From positions 62,001 through 126,000 of the IMG/VR virus record IMGVR_UViG_3300032293_002041: a stretch of DNA of 64,000 nt; one strand, 5' to 3'. This DNA is from a virus. Of this stretch, positions 8,092-15,885 are shown piece by piece (the stretch's first letter is position 1; the number at the start of each line of letters is the position of its first letter). The position numbers and the translations under genes are program-made. The notes under the pieces were generated by a model that saw nothing but the letters and a program-made list of their open reading frames with translations, made no database searches and was not told where the DNA came from.

Positions 8092-8634
8092 ATGGCAACA
8101 GCAAAAGTTAACGGTTCATCATATACTATTCCTCCAAATAGAAATGCTAGTGGCTCCCAAAATAATCGTGGTTCTGCTGCTAGAACAGGTTCTTCAAGCA
8201 CATTATCAACCGTATCTGTCTCAAGATACAATACAACAGTATTTGCTTCAACTGTTATTAATAACGGTTGGGCAGATAAGGCTGTTGATGCTGGCACATT
8301 TGCCTACAGCGATAGTAATGGCGTGGGAATGAGATATACCACAACACTAGCTGGCGTTAGCAACAATGCTTTACGAAGTGGCGCTGACGTTCCATCACTA
8401 GTTGAAGGTATTCATCGCCTAAGAGTTCTTAGAACACGCAGATTTACCACAGCAATTAGGGCCAACAAGTATAATAGATTTACTGGTCAATTCGAAGGCG
8501 GTTATCCAGTAGTAGCTAGTGACTCATTAGCAACTGACGTAGCTGCCACCCCAACCAGAGCAGTCCCAGGTAAAATTGTTTACAAGCTCGGCCAGCCTGT
8601 ACCATCTACTCAGAATTATTCATCTGAGTCTTGA
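8092..8634 (+). CDS. Putative virion protein, probably highly expressed
   Basis: 180 residues from ATG 8092. The in-frame ATG at 8080 is rejected because GGAG (8082-8085) sits ideally before 8092. The product is rich in Ala, Ser, Thr and Gly, with a low-complexity N-terminus (ASGSQNNRGSAARTGSSS) and later VPSLVEGIHRLRVLRTRRFTTAIRANKYN. There are no membrane segments or cysteines. Composition, the strong ribosome site, isolated transcription (candidate promoter before, terminator after) and the following tail-type genes suggest a structural protein. No family is recognised. Confidence 0.65.
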   Translation: MATAKVNGSSYTIPPNRNASGSQNNRGSAARTGSSSTLSTVSVSRYNTTVFASTVINNGWADKAVDAGTFAYSDSNGVGMRYTTTLAGVSNNALRSGADVPSLVEGIHRLRVLRTRRFTTAIRANKYNRFTGQFEGGYPVVASDSLATDVAATPTRAVPGKIVYKLGQPVPSTQNYSSES

Positions 8635-8657
8635 TTATTACTATAAGTTTGTTGCAC

Positions 8658-8692
8658 AAAGGCCACTGATACCTATGGTGTCTGTGGCTTTT
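8658..8692 (+). terminator. Rho-independent terminator after the 8092 gene
   Basis: An almost perfect 16-bp hairpin: AAAGGCCACTGATACC, loop TAT, GGTGTCTGTGGCTTTT, followed by TGTTCTTTA. The T-rich 3' arm plus tail is typical of intrinsic termination. It lies 24 nt after the stop of the preceding gene and separates it from the membrane-protein gene at 8714. Confidence 0.85.
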
Positions 8693-8713
8693 GTTCTTTA
8701 ATGGAGAATAATT

Positions 8714-9028
8714 ATGCATGAAAGTCATGTCTGGCAAATATTAGCAACCACCTGTTTTGGTATTATCGTAACCCTAGTAACATTTTGGGCCACAATAGTA
8801 CGCAATATGGTAACTAAGTCAGAGATCGAAAATCTAATACAAACCCATTCTCCATATATGCAAGATAGGCAATTTATTATGGAGAGATTGGCCTCTAATA
8901 AAGAAACCCAAACAGCTTTTTCTAATGCTCTTCAAAGAAATACGGAAGTTATGACTGAGCTTAAAATCCAGATTGCAACACTTGGTAAAACATTAGAGGC
9001 TTTGGAAGATAGAATCGAAAGACCCTAA
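8714..9028 (+). CDS. Small membrane-anchored coiled-coil protein
   Basis: 104 residues with a good ribosome site (GGAGAATAATT). A single membrane helix (about residues 7-28, WQILATTCFGIIVTLVTFWA) is followed by a helical, heptad-like C-terminal region (NKETQTAFSNALQRN, KIQIATLGKTLEALEDRIE). This architecture occurs in lysis accessory proteins such as spanin-like or holin partners and in unrelated phage membrane proteins; no specific family is recognised. Confidence 0.62.
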   Translation: MHESHVWQILATTCFGIIVTLVTFWATIVRNMVTKSEIENLIQTHSPYMQDRQFIMERLASNKETQTAFSNALQRNTEVMTELKIQIATLGKTLEALEDRIERP

Positions 9029-9029
9029 A

Positions 9030-9043
9030 TGTGTATTTATAAC
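9030..9043 (+). promoter_or_regulatory. GTGTAT-type motif, candidate phage promoter
   Basis: TGTGTATTTATAAC in the gap before the 9081 gene, 38 nt before its start. It resembles elements at 10454, 13106 and 27453 (shared GTGTAT followed by AT-rich bases). No -35 of the host type is visible. Confidence 0.3.
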
Positions 9044-9080
9044 TAGTTAAATTTATCATCAATTCAAATTGGAGATTAAA

Positions 9081-9302
9081 ATGTCAAGACCATTCACTGA
9101 TATAACAGTAGCTATTTCAGGTAATCCTATCAAAAACGGAACATTGGTTGATACTACTAGCAAAACTGGATATTATTCTCATTATGATCGTTATGTGCTC
9201 AATACTCCGGCTTCAGGCACTATAGCTAATAAGTATGGCTATAGATTTTATAATGGTATTTTTGTAGAATTAGTCGGCAACCAAACAGTAATAGGTGGAT
9301 AA
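9081..9302 (+). CDS. Small virion-type protein
   Basis: 73 residues from ATG 9081, chosen over the upstream in-frame start because GGAG lies 6 nt before it. The sequence (RPFTDITVAISGNPIKNGTL, YNGIFVELVGNQTVIGG) suggests a small all-beta domain. It overlaps the next gene by 1 nt (TAATG). It sits in a run of short beta-rich proteins resembling tail-fibre or decoration modules; no family is recognised. Confidence 0.6.
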   Translation: MSRPFTDITVAISGNPIKNGTLVDTTSKTGYYSHYDRYVLNTPASGTIANKYGYRFYNGIFVELVGNQTVIGG

Positions 9303-9562
9303 TGAGTATTCAAAGAATAAATGATTTTCCATTAGCCAGTGGATTAACTAGCGACGATATATTTCTAATCATGGACGACCCATCAGGATCTGCTTTAACA
9401 AAAAAAGTATCGGTATCTGTGCTTCATTCTGGATTAGTTCAAAGTAATACTGGTTTAGTTAATAATTCTGTCCGTATCACAAACATGATTAGTATCTCTC
9501 AAAGTAACTACGACAGTCTCGCCACAAAAGATGCTAATACCTTATATATAGTTAATGGTTAA
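9302..9562 (+). CDS. Small tail-fibre-type protein
   Basis: 86 residues. The N-terminus MSIQRINDFPLASGLTSDDI and the end SQSNYDSLATKDANTLYIVNG match patterns common in phage tail or fibre proteins: a YxxLxxKDxNTLYxI ending and an 'xxDDIFLIMDDP' attachment-like segment. Start overlaps the previous stop (TAATG). Function as a virion or adaptor protein is inferred from these patterns and the neighbours. Confidence 0.65.
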   Translation: MSIQRINDFPLASGLTSDDIFLIMDDPSGSALTKKVSVSVLHSGLVQSNTGLVNNSVRITNMISISQSNYDSLATKDANTLYIVNG

Positions 9563-9574
9563 GGACAAATTTGT

Positions 9575-10447
9575 ATGCCCACAGTAAATAGTGATATATT
9601 TTTAAGTAACTCTAATATAACTTCTATTAAATTAGGAAATACTAGTGTTTCTAAAATATTCCTTGGCGAGAATCTAGTATTTGGAAGTACCTTAGAAAGC
9701 TGTACTGACTCAGTCGCTAGCGTTAAAATGACAGGGTGGGCTTCTGGTGATAGGACTCTTGCTCCTATTGGATATGCTCCTTATGGTCGTGAGACCTATA
9801 CCTATGGAGATGAAACTGTCCGATATGAAACGGGGGTATGGCTTTATATTGGCGCAGAAGGAGAAATTACGAGAGCATATAGTTATGCAAACTATCCTTG
9901 GTTAGTAAACTGGCCAGCTCCTTATTCTGGTGAGAAGTTTTGTAGTTTTGGTAGTTCTGGGTTTCAGTGGATGAATATCAGCTCTGTTACTTCAACCACC
10001 GCTTCTGGAATTGGTCAAAACAATATCACGATCTCAATAACACAAACTGGCGGAGGTATGGATGCCCACGATGGCATGGTTGGTGGCACAACCTTTCCCG
10101 AAGCTTACGGAGTACCACTTAGTGGAACTCAAATTAAGAATACTCAAGCAGGTATCTTTACTGCGACTTTCAGTCAACCTGTTAACGATGCGTTAGTTGC
10201 ATTTGCTAGTGTTGGTCAGCAAGGTACCCCAGTTCCTGTACAAGTATCAGCACCATTTACTCCAATATGGGAAACTCTTACAACATATCAAAATTCAGTA
10301 AGTGGCACTCAATATTCTCAGTTTACTGGAGAAGAGGGATATAATATAATTAGAATAGATGGAACTGTAACTACTGTAACTTTCAATTATACTGTTAGTG
10401 AAAATTATTGTACAGTTTGTTTCGGATTTGTTGATCAAAATGCATAA
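9575..10447 (+). CDS. Putative tail fibre/adhesin protein
   Basis: 290 residues with AAGGA at the ribosome site. The N-terminal 45 residues (NSDIFLSNSNITSIKLGNTS...IFLGENLVFG) show the short 'LGxxxVxKIFLGxxLV' pattern seen in phage receptor-binding proteins. The rest is rich in Ser, Thr, Gly and aromatic residues and strongly beta, with TFSQPVNDALVAFASVG resembling carbohydrate-binding beta-sandwich domains. No enzyme motif is seen. A role as surface-exposed virion protein is inferred. Confidence 0.6.
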   Translation: MPTVNSDIFLSNSNITSIKLGNTSVSKIFLGENLVFGSTLESCTDSVASVKMTGWASGDRTLAPIGYAPYGRETYTYGDETVRYETGVWLYIGAEGEITRAYSYANYPWLVNWPAPYSGEKFCSFGSSGFQWMNISSVTSTTASGIGQNNITISITQTGGGMDAHDGMVGGTTFPEAYGVPLSGTQIKNTQAGIFTATFSQPVNDALVAFASVGQQGTPVPVQVSAPFTPIWETLTTYQNSVSGTQYSQFTGEEGYNIIRIDGTVTTVTFNYTVSENYCTVCFGFVDQNA

Positions 10448-10453
10448 TGCTAA

Positions 10454-10470
10454 TTGGTGTATTATATATC
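10454..10470 (+). promoter_or_regulatory. TTGGTGTATTATATATC motif, candidate phage promoter
   Basis: Lies 34 nt before the holin-like gene. The 13-base core AATTGGTGTATTA starting at 10452 recurs exactly at 13104, upstream of another operon start, with the same spacing class to the next gene. A phage sigma factor is encoded at 4896. Promoter function is inferred. Confidence 0.4.
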
Positions 10471-10503
10471 AAACATATAATCTATTTTTAATTGGAGCTA
10501 AAA

Positions 10504-10836
10504 ATGGTCAAACCCGGCTATAGAACAAGTGAATTTTGGTTCACAGTAGTTAGCTTTATATTTAGCGGTTTATATCTAGTGGGAATTATTGGAGAAAATT
10601 CTCAAAAAGAAGATCTTATCCAAGAAACTACCAGAGGACTAGAAGCTACAATTCTTGTTATCGGACAATTAACGGTATTATTTAAATATATCAATGGAAG
10701 AACAGATCTGAAAAAGACTTGGTGGAATACAGCAACTCCAGAAGAAAGAAAAGAAGCAAATAAAAAGAACGATAAACCAGTAACAGTAAGAAAAAAGAGA
10801 AAAACAAATGGAAAACCAAAACCTACCAGTAAATGA
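10504..10836 (+). CDS. Holin-like small membrane protein
   Basis: 110 residues from ATG 10504 (GGAGCTAAAA before it; the in-frame TTG at 10492 overlaps the ribosome site). It has the pattern YRTSEFWFTVVSFIFSGLYLVGI followed by a second hydrophobic stretch (EATILVIGQLTVLFKYI) and a very basic tail (KKNDKPVTVRKKRKTNGKPK). Two membrane helices with a basic C-terminus is the usual class II holin layout, and the 'TSEFW' start is frequent in such phage proteins. Lysis function is inferred. No endolysin is recognised next to it, though the papain-like proteins follow. Confidence 0.55.
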   Translation: MVKPGYRTSEFWFTVVSFIFSGLYLVGIIGENSQKEDLIQETTRGLEATILVIGQLTVLFKYINGRTDLKKTWWNTATPEERKEANKKNDKPVTVRKKRKTNGKPKPTSK

Positions 10837-11233
10837 TCTTGGGAATTTAATAGTCAAAGCCAAAGAAATACTTAAAAATGCAAAAGCAGTAGCAATGCCA
10901 CAAGCATGGAACATCTTGCAATTAGCTACAGCTGAAGTTATTCAAACTGTAGAAAATAATAATCCCTCTCTTAAAGGGGTTGACAAAAAAACACTAGCTA
11001 TGGGTATGATCTCTAAGTTTTATGATCAAGTATTTACAATAATAAATTTTCCATTTGTGCCACAAGTTTTCCAGCCTATTATACAGAAGTATGTGAAACA
11101 GATTCTCATGCTTTTGGTTAGTGCCACTATTGATGCTTTAGTTACCACTTTTAGAAATAGTGGAATTTTTGTTGATCCTAGTTACAAAGTTGATCCTACC
11201 CTAGATAATAATCCAAAAGTTTCAGACAAATAA
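10808..11233 (+). CDS. Protein of unknown function with amphipathic helices
   Basis: 141 residues, starting 29 nt inside the previous gene. Predominantly helical, with AKEILKNAKAVAMPQAWNIL and a hydrophobic segment QPIIQKYVKQILMLLVSATIDALV that could associate with membranes. No cysteines and no known motif. Position in a run of membrane-linked small genes (10504-12148) suggests a shared membrane or virion role. Confidence 0.55.
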   Translation: MENQNLPVNDLGNLIVKAKEILKNAKAVAMPQAWNILQLATAEVIQTVENNNPSLKGVDKKTLAMGMISKFYDQVFTIINFPFVPQVFQPIIQKYVKQILMLLVSATIDALVTTFRNSGIFVDPSYKVDPTLDNNPKVSDK

Positions 11234-11243
11234 GGAAAATAAA

Positions 11244-11660
11244 ATGAATTTTACAGAGAGCTTCCAAGAATTTAGCAGTCGTTTGAGCACAACGGATTTG
11301 GCTCTTTATGCTGGTGCTGGTATCATACTATGGGTATTGTTTAAGGATAAACTTAGCCCTGTTCAGAGTTTATTGATGTCTCTTATGAATAAAGCGAAAG
11401 GTTTGACTAGAGAAAGCACTGGTACGCTTCCAATGGTTGATGTTCCAGCTGTTGTTCCAGCTGTTGATCTAGTTGTTTTACCAAAAGCTGTTAGCGTTAG
11501 CGATAAAGATGATATATTCTTTAAGCTGGTTGTGTCGTGGAAACAAACTCGTGACCTAGCAGAAAAGAGCGGTTGTGTTGAAGCTATTAAGGTTGCTGAT
11601 CAGATGTTTCCATTTCTAAGTCCCAATGTATGTGCTAAAAAAGAGGATAAAGTGATATGA
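11244..11660 (+). CDS. Membrane-anchored protein of unknown function
   Basis: 138 residues with AAGGAAAAT before ATG. A probable membrane helix spans about residues 18-33 (LALYAGAGIILWVLF), followed by a low-complexity Val/Pro/Ala stretch (MVDVPAVVPAVDLVVLPKAV) and a C-terminal helical domain (FFKLVVSWKQTRDLAEKSGC). No family is recognised. It overlaps the following membrane-anchored gene by 4 nt. Confidence 0.58.
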   Translation: MNFTESFQEFSSRLSTTDLALYAGAGIILWVLFKDKLSPVQSLLMSLMNKAKGLTRESTGTLPMVDVPAVVPAVDLVVLPKAVSVSDKDDIFFKLVVSWKQTRDLAEKSGCVEAIKVADQMFPFLSPNVCAKKEDKVI

Positions 11661-12148
11661 AAAATAATATCTTATTAGTAGTAGCTGGATTATTAGTTTT
11701 GATTGGATTAATAGGATTTGATTTTGGTAAACTTAATGTTGTACCAAATAGACCTAACTCTATTGATGTATTAGAACTACCAGAACCAACAGACGAAGCT
11801 ATTAAAAAAGAAGCTGACGATGTTGTTGCAGTACTAAAAGAGTCTGAAGCAAAAAGTGACGCTAAGAGATTACGAGACCTGTATCTTGATTTAGCAAAAC
11901 TAGTTGAGCTTGATGGTGAAGATGAAGTAATTAAAAGTACAGAAGAAATTCGTCAAGCAAATAGTTTGGCCGGTGTTATGCTCAGACTAGATATTAAGGG
12001 TAAATATCCTAATTTAGCTAAAGAAGCTAAAGAAGTGGTAGTAGCTGCTATTGGAGACGATCAAATTCCTTTATCAAAAGAGCTAAGAACTAAGGCTGTA
12101 GAAGGTCTTAATGCTTTAGCCTGGGCTTTTAACATAGGATCAAAATAA
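11657..12148 (+). CDS. Signal-anchor protein of unknown function
   Basis: 163 residues. The N-terminus (KNNILLVVAGLLVLIGLIGF) is a clear signal anchor or uncleaved signal. The rest is soluble, acidic and helical (EADDVVAVLKESEAKSDAKR, LYLDLAKLVELDGEDEVIK). It overlaps both neighbours (4 nt and 1 nt). The order anchor protein to papain-like protease suggests a joint function at the envelope or in the virion; not assigned. Confidence 0.58.
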   Translation: MKNNILLVVAGLLVLIGLIGFDFGKLNVVPNRPNSIDVLELPEPTDEAIKKEADDVVAVLKESEAKSDAKRLRDLYLDLAKLVELDGEDEVIKSTEEIRQANSLAGVMLRLDIKGKYPNLAKEAKEVVVAAIGDDQIPLSKELRTKAVEGLNALAWAFNIGSK

Positions 12149-13071
12149 TGAGTAGATTTTCTCCTAAAGAATTATACGATAATTATCGCAAAGGATTTAG
12201 TGGATGCATCTGGGAAGAGCATGTATTCAATCATCTGATGGAAACTTCTAAGTATCCACTATTTGGTGCTGCTAGTAAAAGAATTAGTGGCAGTGGTAAA
12301 GGAAAACTGTCAACACCATATAAGAGTGTGTTAAAGTTTGATAAGCATCCTTATAATGAAAGACAAACTACCGGGGATTGTGTTAGTCATGGAACACGAA
12401 ATGCTTGTGATGTAACCCGAGCCGTAGAAATAGATGTGCACAATGAGAGAGAAGATTGGATAGCAAAAGGTGCTACAGAAGCTATCTATGGATACAGAGG
12501 ATTCAGCGGACAAGGTATGAGTTGTGCCAGAGCAGCTGAATTTGTTAGTAAGGTTGGCGGTCTTGTGGTTAGAAAGAATTATGGGTTTGTGGACTTTAGT
12601 AAATACAATGGTAATCTAGGTGCTGGCTGGGGAGGTCGAGGACTTCCAGACAAAGTATTAGATCTAGCTAATGACCACCAAATTAAGACTGCTTCATTAA
12701 TACGAACAGTAGAAGAAGCTCGTGATGCTCTTGCTAATGGTTATGGATTAGCAGTATGTTCTAATTATGGATTTAGCAATACTAGAGATAAAAAGGGATT
12801 TGCTAGAACATCTGGTAATTGGGCTCATTGCATGGCTTGGATAGCTTGCGACGATACTGGTGGTGAGCCAGCATTCTTAGTACAAAATAGCTGGGGTAAA
12901 TGGAATGACGGAGGACATCCAGAATGGGGTCCAATCCCAGATGGTTCTTTTCTTATTCATGCTGATGTAGCTGCTGGAATGTTATCTGCTAATGGTTCGT
13001 ATGCCTTTAGTGGCTTCGATGGCTTTCCATTACAAAAACTACCAAGCTATGGATTTGAAGACTATCTATAA
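12148..13071 (+). CDS. Papain-like cysteine protease (peptidase C1 fold), intact catalytic residues
   Basis: 307 residues with the papain order of active-site residues: QTTGDCVSHG (oxyanion Gln73, nucleophile Cys78), NWAHCMAW (His227) and LVQNSWGKWNDGG (Asn247 in the family's NSWG block). A C-terminal GSFLIHAD matches the family's closing strand. There is no signal peptide and no long propeptide (about 70 residues precede the Cys). It may cleave virion precursors, host proteins or peptide cross-links; no substrate is indicated. A paralogue lacking the Cys lies at 14336. Start overlaps the previous gene by 1 nt (TAATG). Confidence 0.82.
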   Translation: MSRFSPKELYDNYRKGFSGCIWEEHVFNHLMETSKYPLFGAASKRISGSGKGKLSTPYKSVLKFDKHPYNERQTTGDCVSHGTRNACDVTRAVEIDVHNEREDWIAKGATEAIYGYRGFSGQGMSCARAAEFVSKVGGLVVRKNYGFVDFSKYNGNLGAGWGGRGLPDKVLDLANDHQIKTASLIRTVEEARDALANGYGLAVCSNYGFSNTRDKKGFARTSGNWAHCMAWIACDDTGGEPAFLVQNSWGKWNDGGHPEWGPIPDGSFLIHADVAAGMLSANGSYAFSGFDGFPLQKLPSYGFEDYL

Positions 13072-13105
13072 GATAATTTAATCAAAGATAATCAGGCATG
13101 AGGAA

Positions 13106-13121
13106 TTGGTGTATTAATATA
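13106..13121 (+). promoter_or_regulatory. TTGGTGTATTAATATA motif, candidate phage promoter
   Basis: In the 79-nt gap before the 13151 gene, 30 nt from its start. It shares AATTGGTGTATTA exactly with the element at 10452 and is followed by TAATATAATACC, which could also serve as a -10. Promoter function is inferred. Confidence 0.4.
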
Positions 13122-13150
13122 ATACCTATCCTTTTACAGAGATTATTTCT

Positions 13151-13348
13151 ATGAGATTAATAGATAGAATAGCTCTAAATAGAGCAATCCAAATGGCTTT
13201 AAATTTTATCTTAGCTATTGTTAAGATGTTCGATAAAAGCACTCCAGAAGATAAGCCAGATGGTCCCGTTAAACCAAAACCATCGCCTAAACGCAGACCT
13301 TTAAAAGATCTGATAGATAATGTTGTCCCATGGAGAGAACAAAAATGA
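13151..13348 (+). CDS. Small basic protein of unknown function
   Basis: 65 residues: an amphipathic or membrane-touching helix (NRAIQMALNFILAIVKMF) followed by a Pro/Lys-rich tail (KPDGPVKPKPSPKRRPLKD). First gene after the candidate promoter at 13106. It overlaps the next gene start by 4 nt. Too short for a family call. Confidence 0.5.
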   Translation: MRLIDRIALNRAIQMALNFILAIVKMFDKSTPEDKPDGPVKPKPSPKRRPLKDLIDNVVPWREQK

Positions 13349-13689
13349 ATAAATTATTTGTTGGTTTATTCTGTATGGGTTTGTTATTCACTCAGTCATC
13401 CTACTATGGCTCTACAACAGCCCCTGTAACCCTTGCTGGAGGAATTATTAAAGCTAAACACACTCAGGAAGCTACACAAAAATATAAAAGAAAAGATTGC
13501 CCAGTTTGTAAAGGCAAAGGCTGGTATATGAGTGGTGATGGTATATTAAAAATTGATTGCACATACTGTGAACCAGATAAAAGCTCGATATCTGTTGGAC
13601 CAATAACTTCTATCAATCCAAAACCTACAACAGAAAGCCCAAACTGCACAAGCGGTCAATGTAAACCATCTATTATAATTAGGAGATAA
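13345..13689 (+). CDS. Exported protein with DnaJ-type cysteine motif
   Basis: 114 residues from ATG 13345 (GGAGAGAAC precedes it). The N-terminus is a signal peptide (NKLFVGLFCMGLLFTQSS). The mature part has CPVCKGKGWY and, 20 residues on, CTYCEPD, a CxxCxGxG pair like half of a DnaJ zinc domain, then a Thr/Pro-rich tail with two more cysteines. It may bind zinc or form disulfides in the periplasm. No family is recognised. Confidence 0.58.
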   Translation: MNKLFVGLFCMGLLFTQSSYYGSTTAPVTLAGGIIKAKHTQEATQKYKRKDCPVCKGKGWYMSGDGILKIDCTYCEPDKSSISVGPITSINPKPTTESPNCTSGQCKPSIIIRR

Positions 13690-13691
13690 TC

Positions 13692-14090
13692 ATGGCAGAC
13701 AACGAAAAGTTAAAAGCTATTGCTATTAAAGTCCTAGAAAAATCTAATGTTCCCAAAGAAGATAATTATGGTTTTGCAATAGTGACTGTGTTGATGATTA
13801 TTAGTATAATATTAACTTGTATAAGAATATTGCAAGAATGTAATAAGAATAAATTATCGACTTCCTCAACAGAGTCTGATAAGTATAATCTATATGGAGA
13901 GCAATTAAAAACATTCAGCACAAAGCGTGGATGGTTTACCAAAATGAGAATTAAGAAAATCTTAAGAAGAGAGATGACCAGAGAAGACTACGAAAAATAT
14001 TCTTTTGCTATATTATCAGCTTTGCTAGATACAGGAGAAGTTCTCACGGATGAGGAGGTTATTACTTTAGTGGAGGCAGCCAATGTTTAA
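13692..14090 (+). CDS. Single-span membrane protein of unknown function
   Basis: 132 residues, with AGGAGATAATC as ribosome site. One membrane helix at about residues 27-45 (GFAIVTVLMIISIILTCIRI), then a cytoplasmic basic helical domain (TKMRIKKILRREMTREDYEK) and an acidic end (GEVLTDEEVITLVEAANV). It overlaps the GlsB-like gene by 8 nt, so the two are likely co-translated. Function unknown. Confidence 0.58.
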   Translation: MADNEKLKAIAIKVLEKSNVPKEDNYGFAIVTVLMIISIILTCIRILQECNKNKLSTSSTESDKYNLYGEQLKTFSTKRGWFTKMRIKKILRREMTREDYEKYSFAILSALLDTGEVLTDEEVITLVEAANV

Positions 14091-14334
14091 TATTTTAGTA
14101 TGGTGTGTTTATGGCATATTTGTTGGCAGTATTGCTAAGAGTTTAGTTCCAGGCGAAGAAAATTTTGGATTCATCAAGACAGTTGCTTTAGGTGTAGCTG
14201 GTTCTTATATGGGTGGAGCATTACTTTATATGATTGGTCAGTATAGCACAGTAAGTCCAGCTGGTATATTTTCTGGGGTTGTTGGAGCTGTTATATCCTT
14301 GGTGTTGTACAATAAACTAGCGACATCAAAATGA
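14083..14334 (+). CDS. GlsB/YeaQ/YmgE-family small membrane protein
   Basis: 83 residues with three hydrophobic segments and the family pattern VGSIAKSLVPGEENFGFIKT then GVAGSYMGGALLY and a final GVVGAVISLVLYNKL. Bacterial members are inner-membrane stress-associated proteins, once linked by name to transglycosylases; the biochemical role is unclear. A phage copy between two papain-like genes is unusual. GAGGCAGCC precedes ATG. Confidence 0.72.
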   Translation: MFNILVWCVYGIFVGSIAKSLVPGEENFGFIKTVALGVAGSYMGGALLYMIGQYSTVSPAGIFSGVVGAVISLVLYNKLATSK

Positions 14335-14335
14335 C

Positions 14336-15883
14336 ATGCTTACCCCAAGACAACTCTATTTATCCTATTCGTTAAATCCATGTATTTTAGGCTCCGAATC
14401 TGGAGGAGTTGGATTAGGAACTCCGTATAGTCTACCAAGATTAATCAAATTTTTAAAACATCTAAAATATCCATGTATAGAATCTACTCCAAATATTGAA
14501 AATATAAGAGATACTGGAAAACAAAGGATCGGCATACCATATAAATTTTTATGTCGTGTGGATGCTGAGGCTTTTTGTGAAATTCAGCCAACGATTAGTA
14601 GTGGTTCTTCTCATGCTGTTAGAAATTCTGTTGATATAACACGAGCATGTGATCTTGAAGTATCAAATAATTATTCTTTATGGCAAAGCAGAACAGCCAC
14701 AGAATATATCCAGCATTTTGGAGGCAACTCATTAGTTGACTGCTTGATGACTTTAGGACCGGATTTAGTTTCCGATGAAACTGCTCAATCCAGAGCTACT
14801 GGTTGCGGTATAATGACTTGCTTACCAAATACACAATATGGAGCTGCTGGGGCATTACATTCTTGTACTAAATTAATGGGTGAGTTAACTGCTAAGTGTC
14901 GTAGTTGTAAAACCTGTAATAGTGATCCACCAGATCCACTTGATCCATGTTGTAATCCTGGTAATTGCACAGAGTATACTAATAAGTGTTGTGGAGGAAT
15001 AATAACAGATAGAGATGATTTTTCATTCTGGGTACCATCTGACGATAATTATTTTAGTGGTAATCAATTAGATGGATTTGTTGGTAAAATTCTTAAACAT
15101 ATTGGTATTCTAAAGAGAAAAAGCTATGGAGGATATGGTAATTTTATAGATAATAGTGGGCCTAATTTCTATGGATGTAGAGACGATGTTTTTTTAAAGT
15201 ATTTTCAAAGCATTAATGGATATAATTATACTGATGATACTATCATACCGCAAACAACCCCTCCAGCCACTAGAATAGATAGATGCAGATCCATCTGCAT
15301 GATTAACTATACTGATATGAATAGAAATATTGGCATGATCAAAGATTTAATTTATAATGGTTATGGTATCGTATTAATGACTAATGTTGGTTTCCCAGAT
15401 TTTCGTGATTCTACTGGATTAAGTTATCCAGATAAAATTTGGTATCACTCATATTCTATCATAGGATACGATGATACTAAACTACAATATCCTGAATGCG
15501 TTTATTTACTATCTAATAGTTGGGGTGAATGGAACAGCGGAGGAGAGCCATTCTGGGGACCAATACCCAAAGGAAGTTTTTTGGTTACTGAAAGCCATTT
15601 ACGATCCATGATATCTTTTAATCAATCGCCCAGCTACAAAGGCTGCAAAGCAAGATATTGTCCTCCACCATGTACGAATCCCAGTGAATATGCTGCTTGT
15701 AGCGAAGACTCTAGCTGCGTACCATTTGAATGTACAGACAGACAAAGAGCATTCGGATTAGTTTTTGCATTATCTACTACAGAAGGTTTTACAAAGAGAA
15801 CTCTTAACTATAAACAATTTTTACCAATAAATAAACTAAGATCATTAAATCAACCATCAGAACTATTTTTTAAGAGCTATTAA
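14336..15883 (+). CDS. Papain-fold paralogue lacking the catalytic cysteine, with Cys-rich insert
   Basis: 515 residues, clearly related to the 12148 protein. SSGSSHAVRNSVDITRA aligns with GDCVSHGTRNACDVTRA, IWYHSYSIIGYDD with NWAHCMAWIACDD, and LLSNSWGEWNSGG with LVQNSWGKWNDGG. His371 and Asn394 remain, but the nucleophile position is Gly90. An insert at about residues 157-220 is very Cys-rich (CRSCKTC, DPCCNPGNC, NKCCGG), and cysteines recur near the end (CPPPC, CSEDSSC). It is probably a pseudoprotease acting as binding or structural partner, perhaps of the active paralogue. A serine next to the lost Cys is an alternative nucleophile. Confidence 0.78.
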   Translation: MLTPRQLYLSYSLNPCILGSESGGVGLGTPYSLPRLIKFLKHLKYPCIESTPNIENIRDTGKQRIGIPYKFLCRVDAEAFCEIQPTISSGSSHAVRNSVDITRACDLEVSNNYSLWQSRTATEYIQHFGGNSLVDCLMTLGPDLVSDETAQSRATGCGIMTCLPNTQYGAAGALHSCTKLMGELTAKCRSCKTCNSDPPDPLDPCCNPGNCTEYTNKCCGGIITDRDDFSFWVPSDDNYFSGNQLDGFVGKILKHIGILKRKSYGGYGNFIDNSGPNFYGCRDDVFLKYFQSINGYNYTDDTIIPQTTPPATRIDRCRSICMINYTDMNRNIGMIKDLIYNGYGIVLMTNVGFPDFRDSTGLSYPDKIWYHSYSIIGYDDTKLQYPECVYLLSNSWGEWNSGGEPFWGPIPKGSFLVTESHLRSMISFNQSPSYKGCKARYCPPPCTNPSEYAACSEDSSCVPFECTDRQRAFGLVFALSTTEGFTKRTLNYKQFLPINKLRSLNQPSELFFKSY

Positions 15884-15885
15884 TT

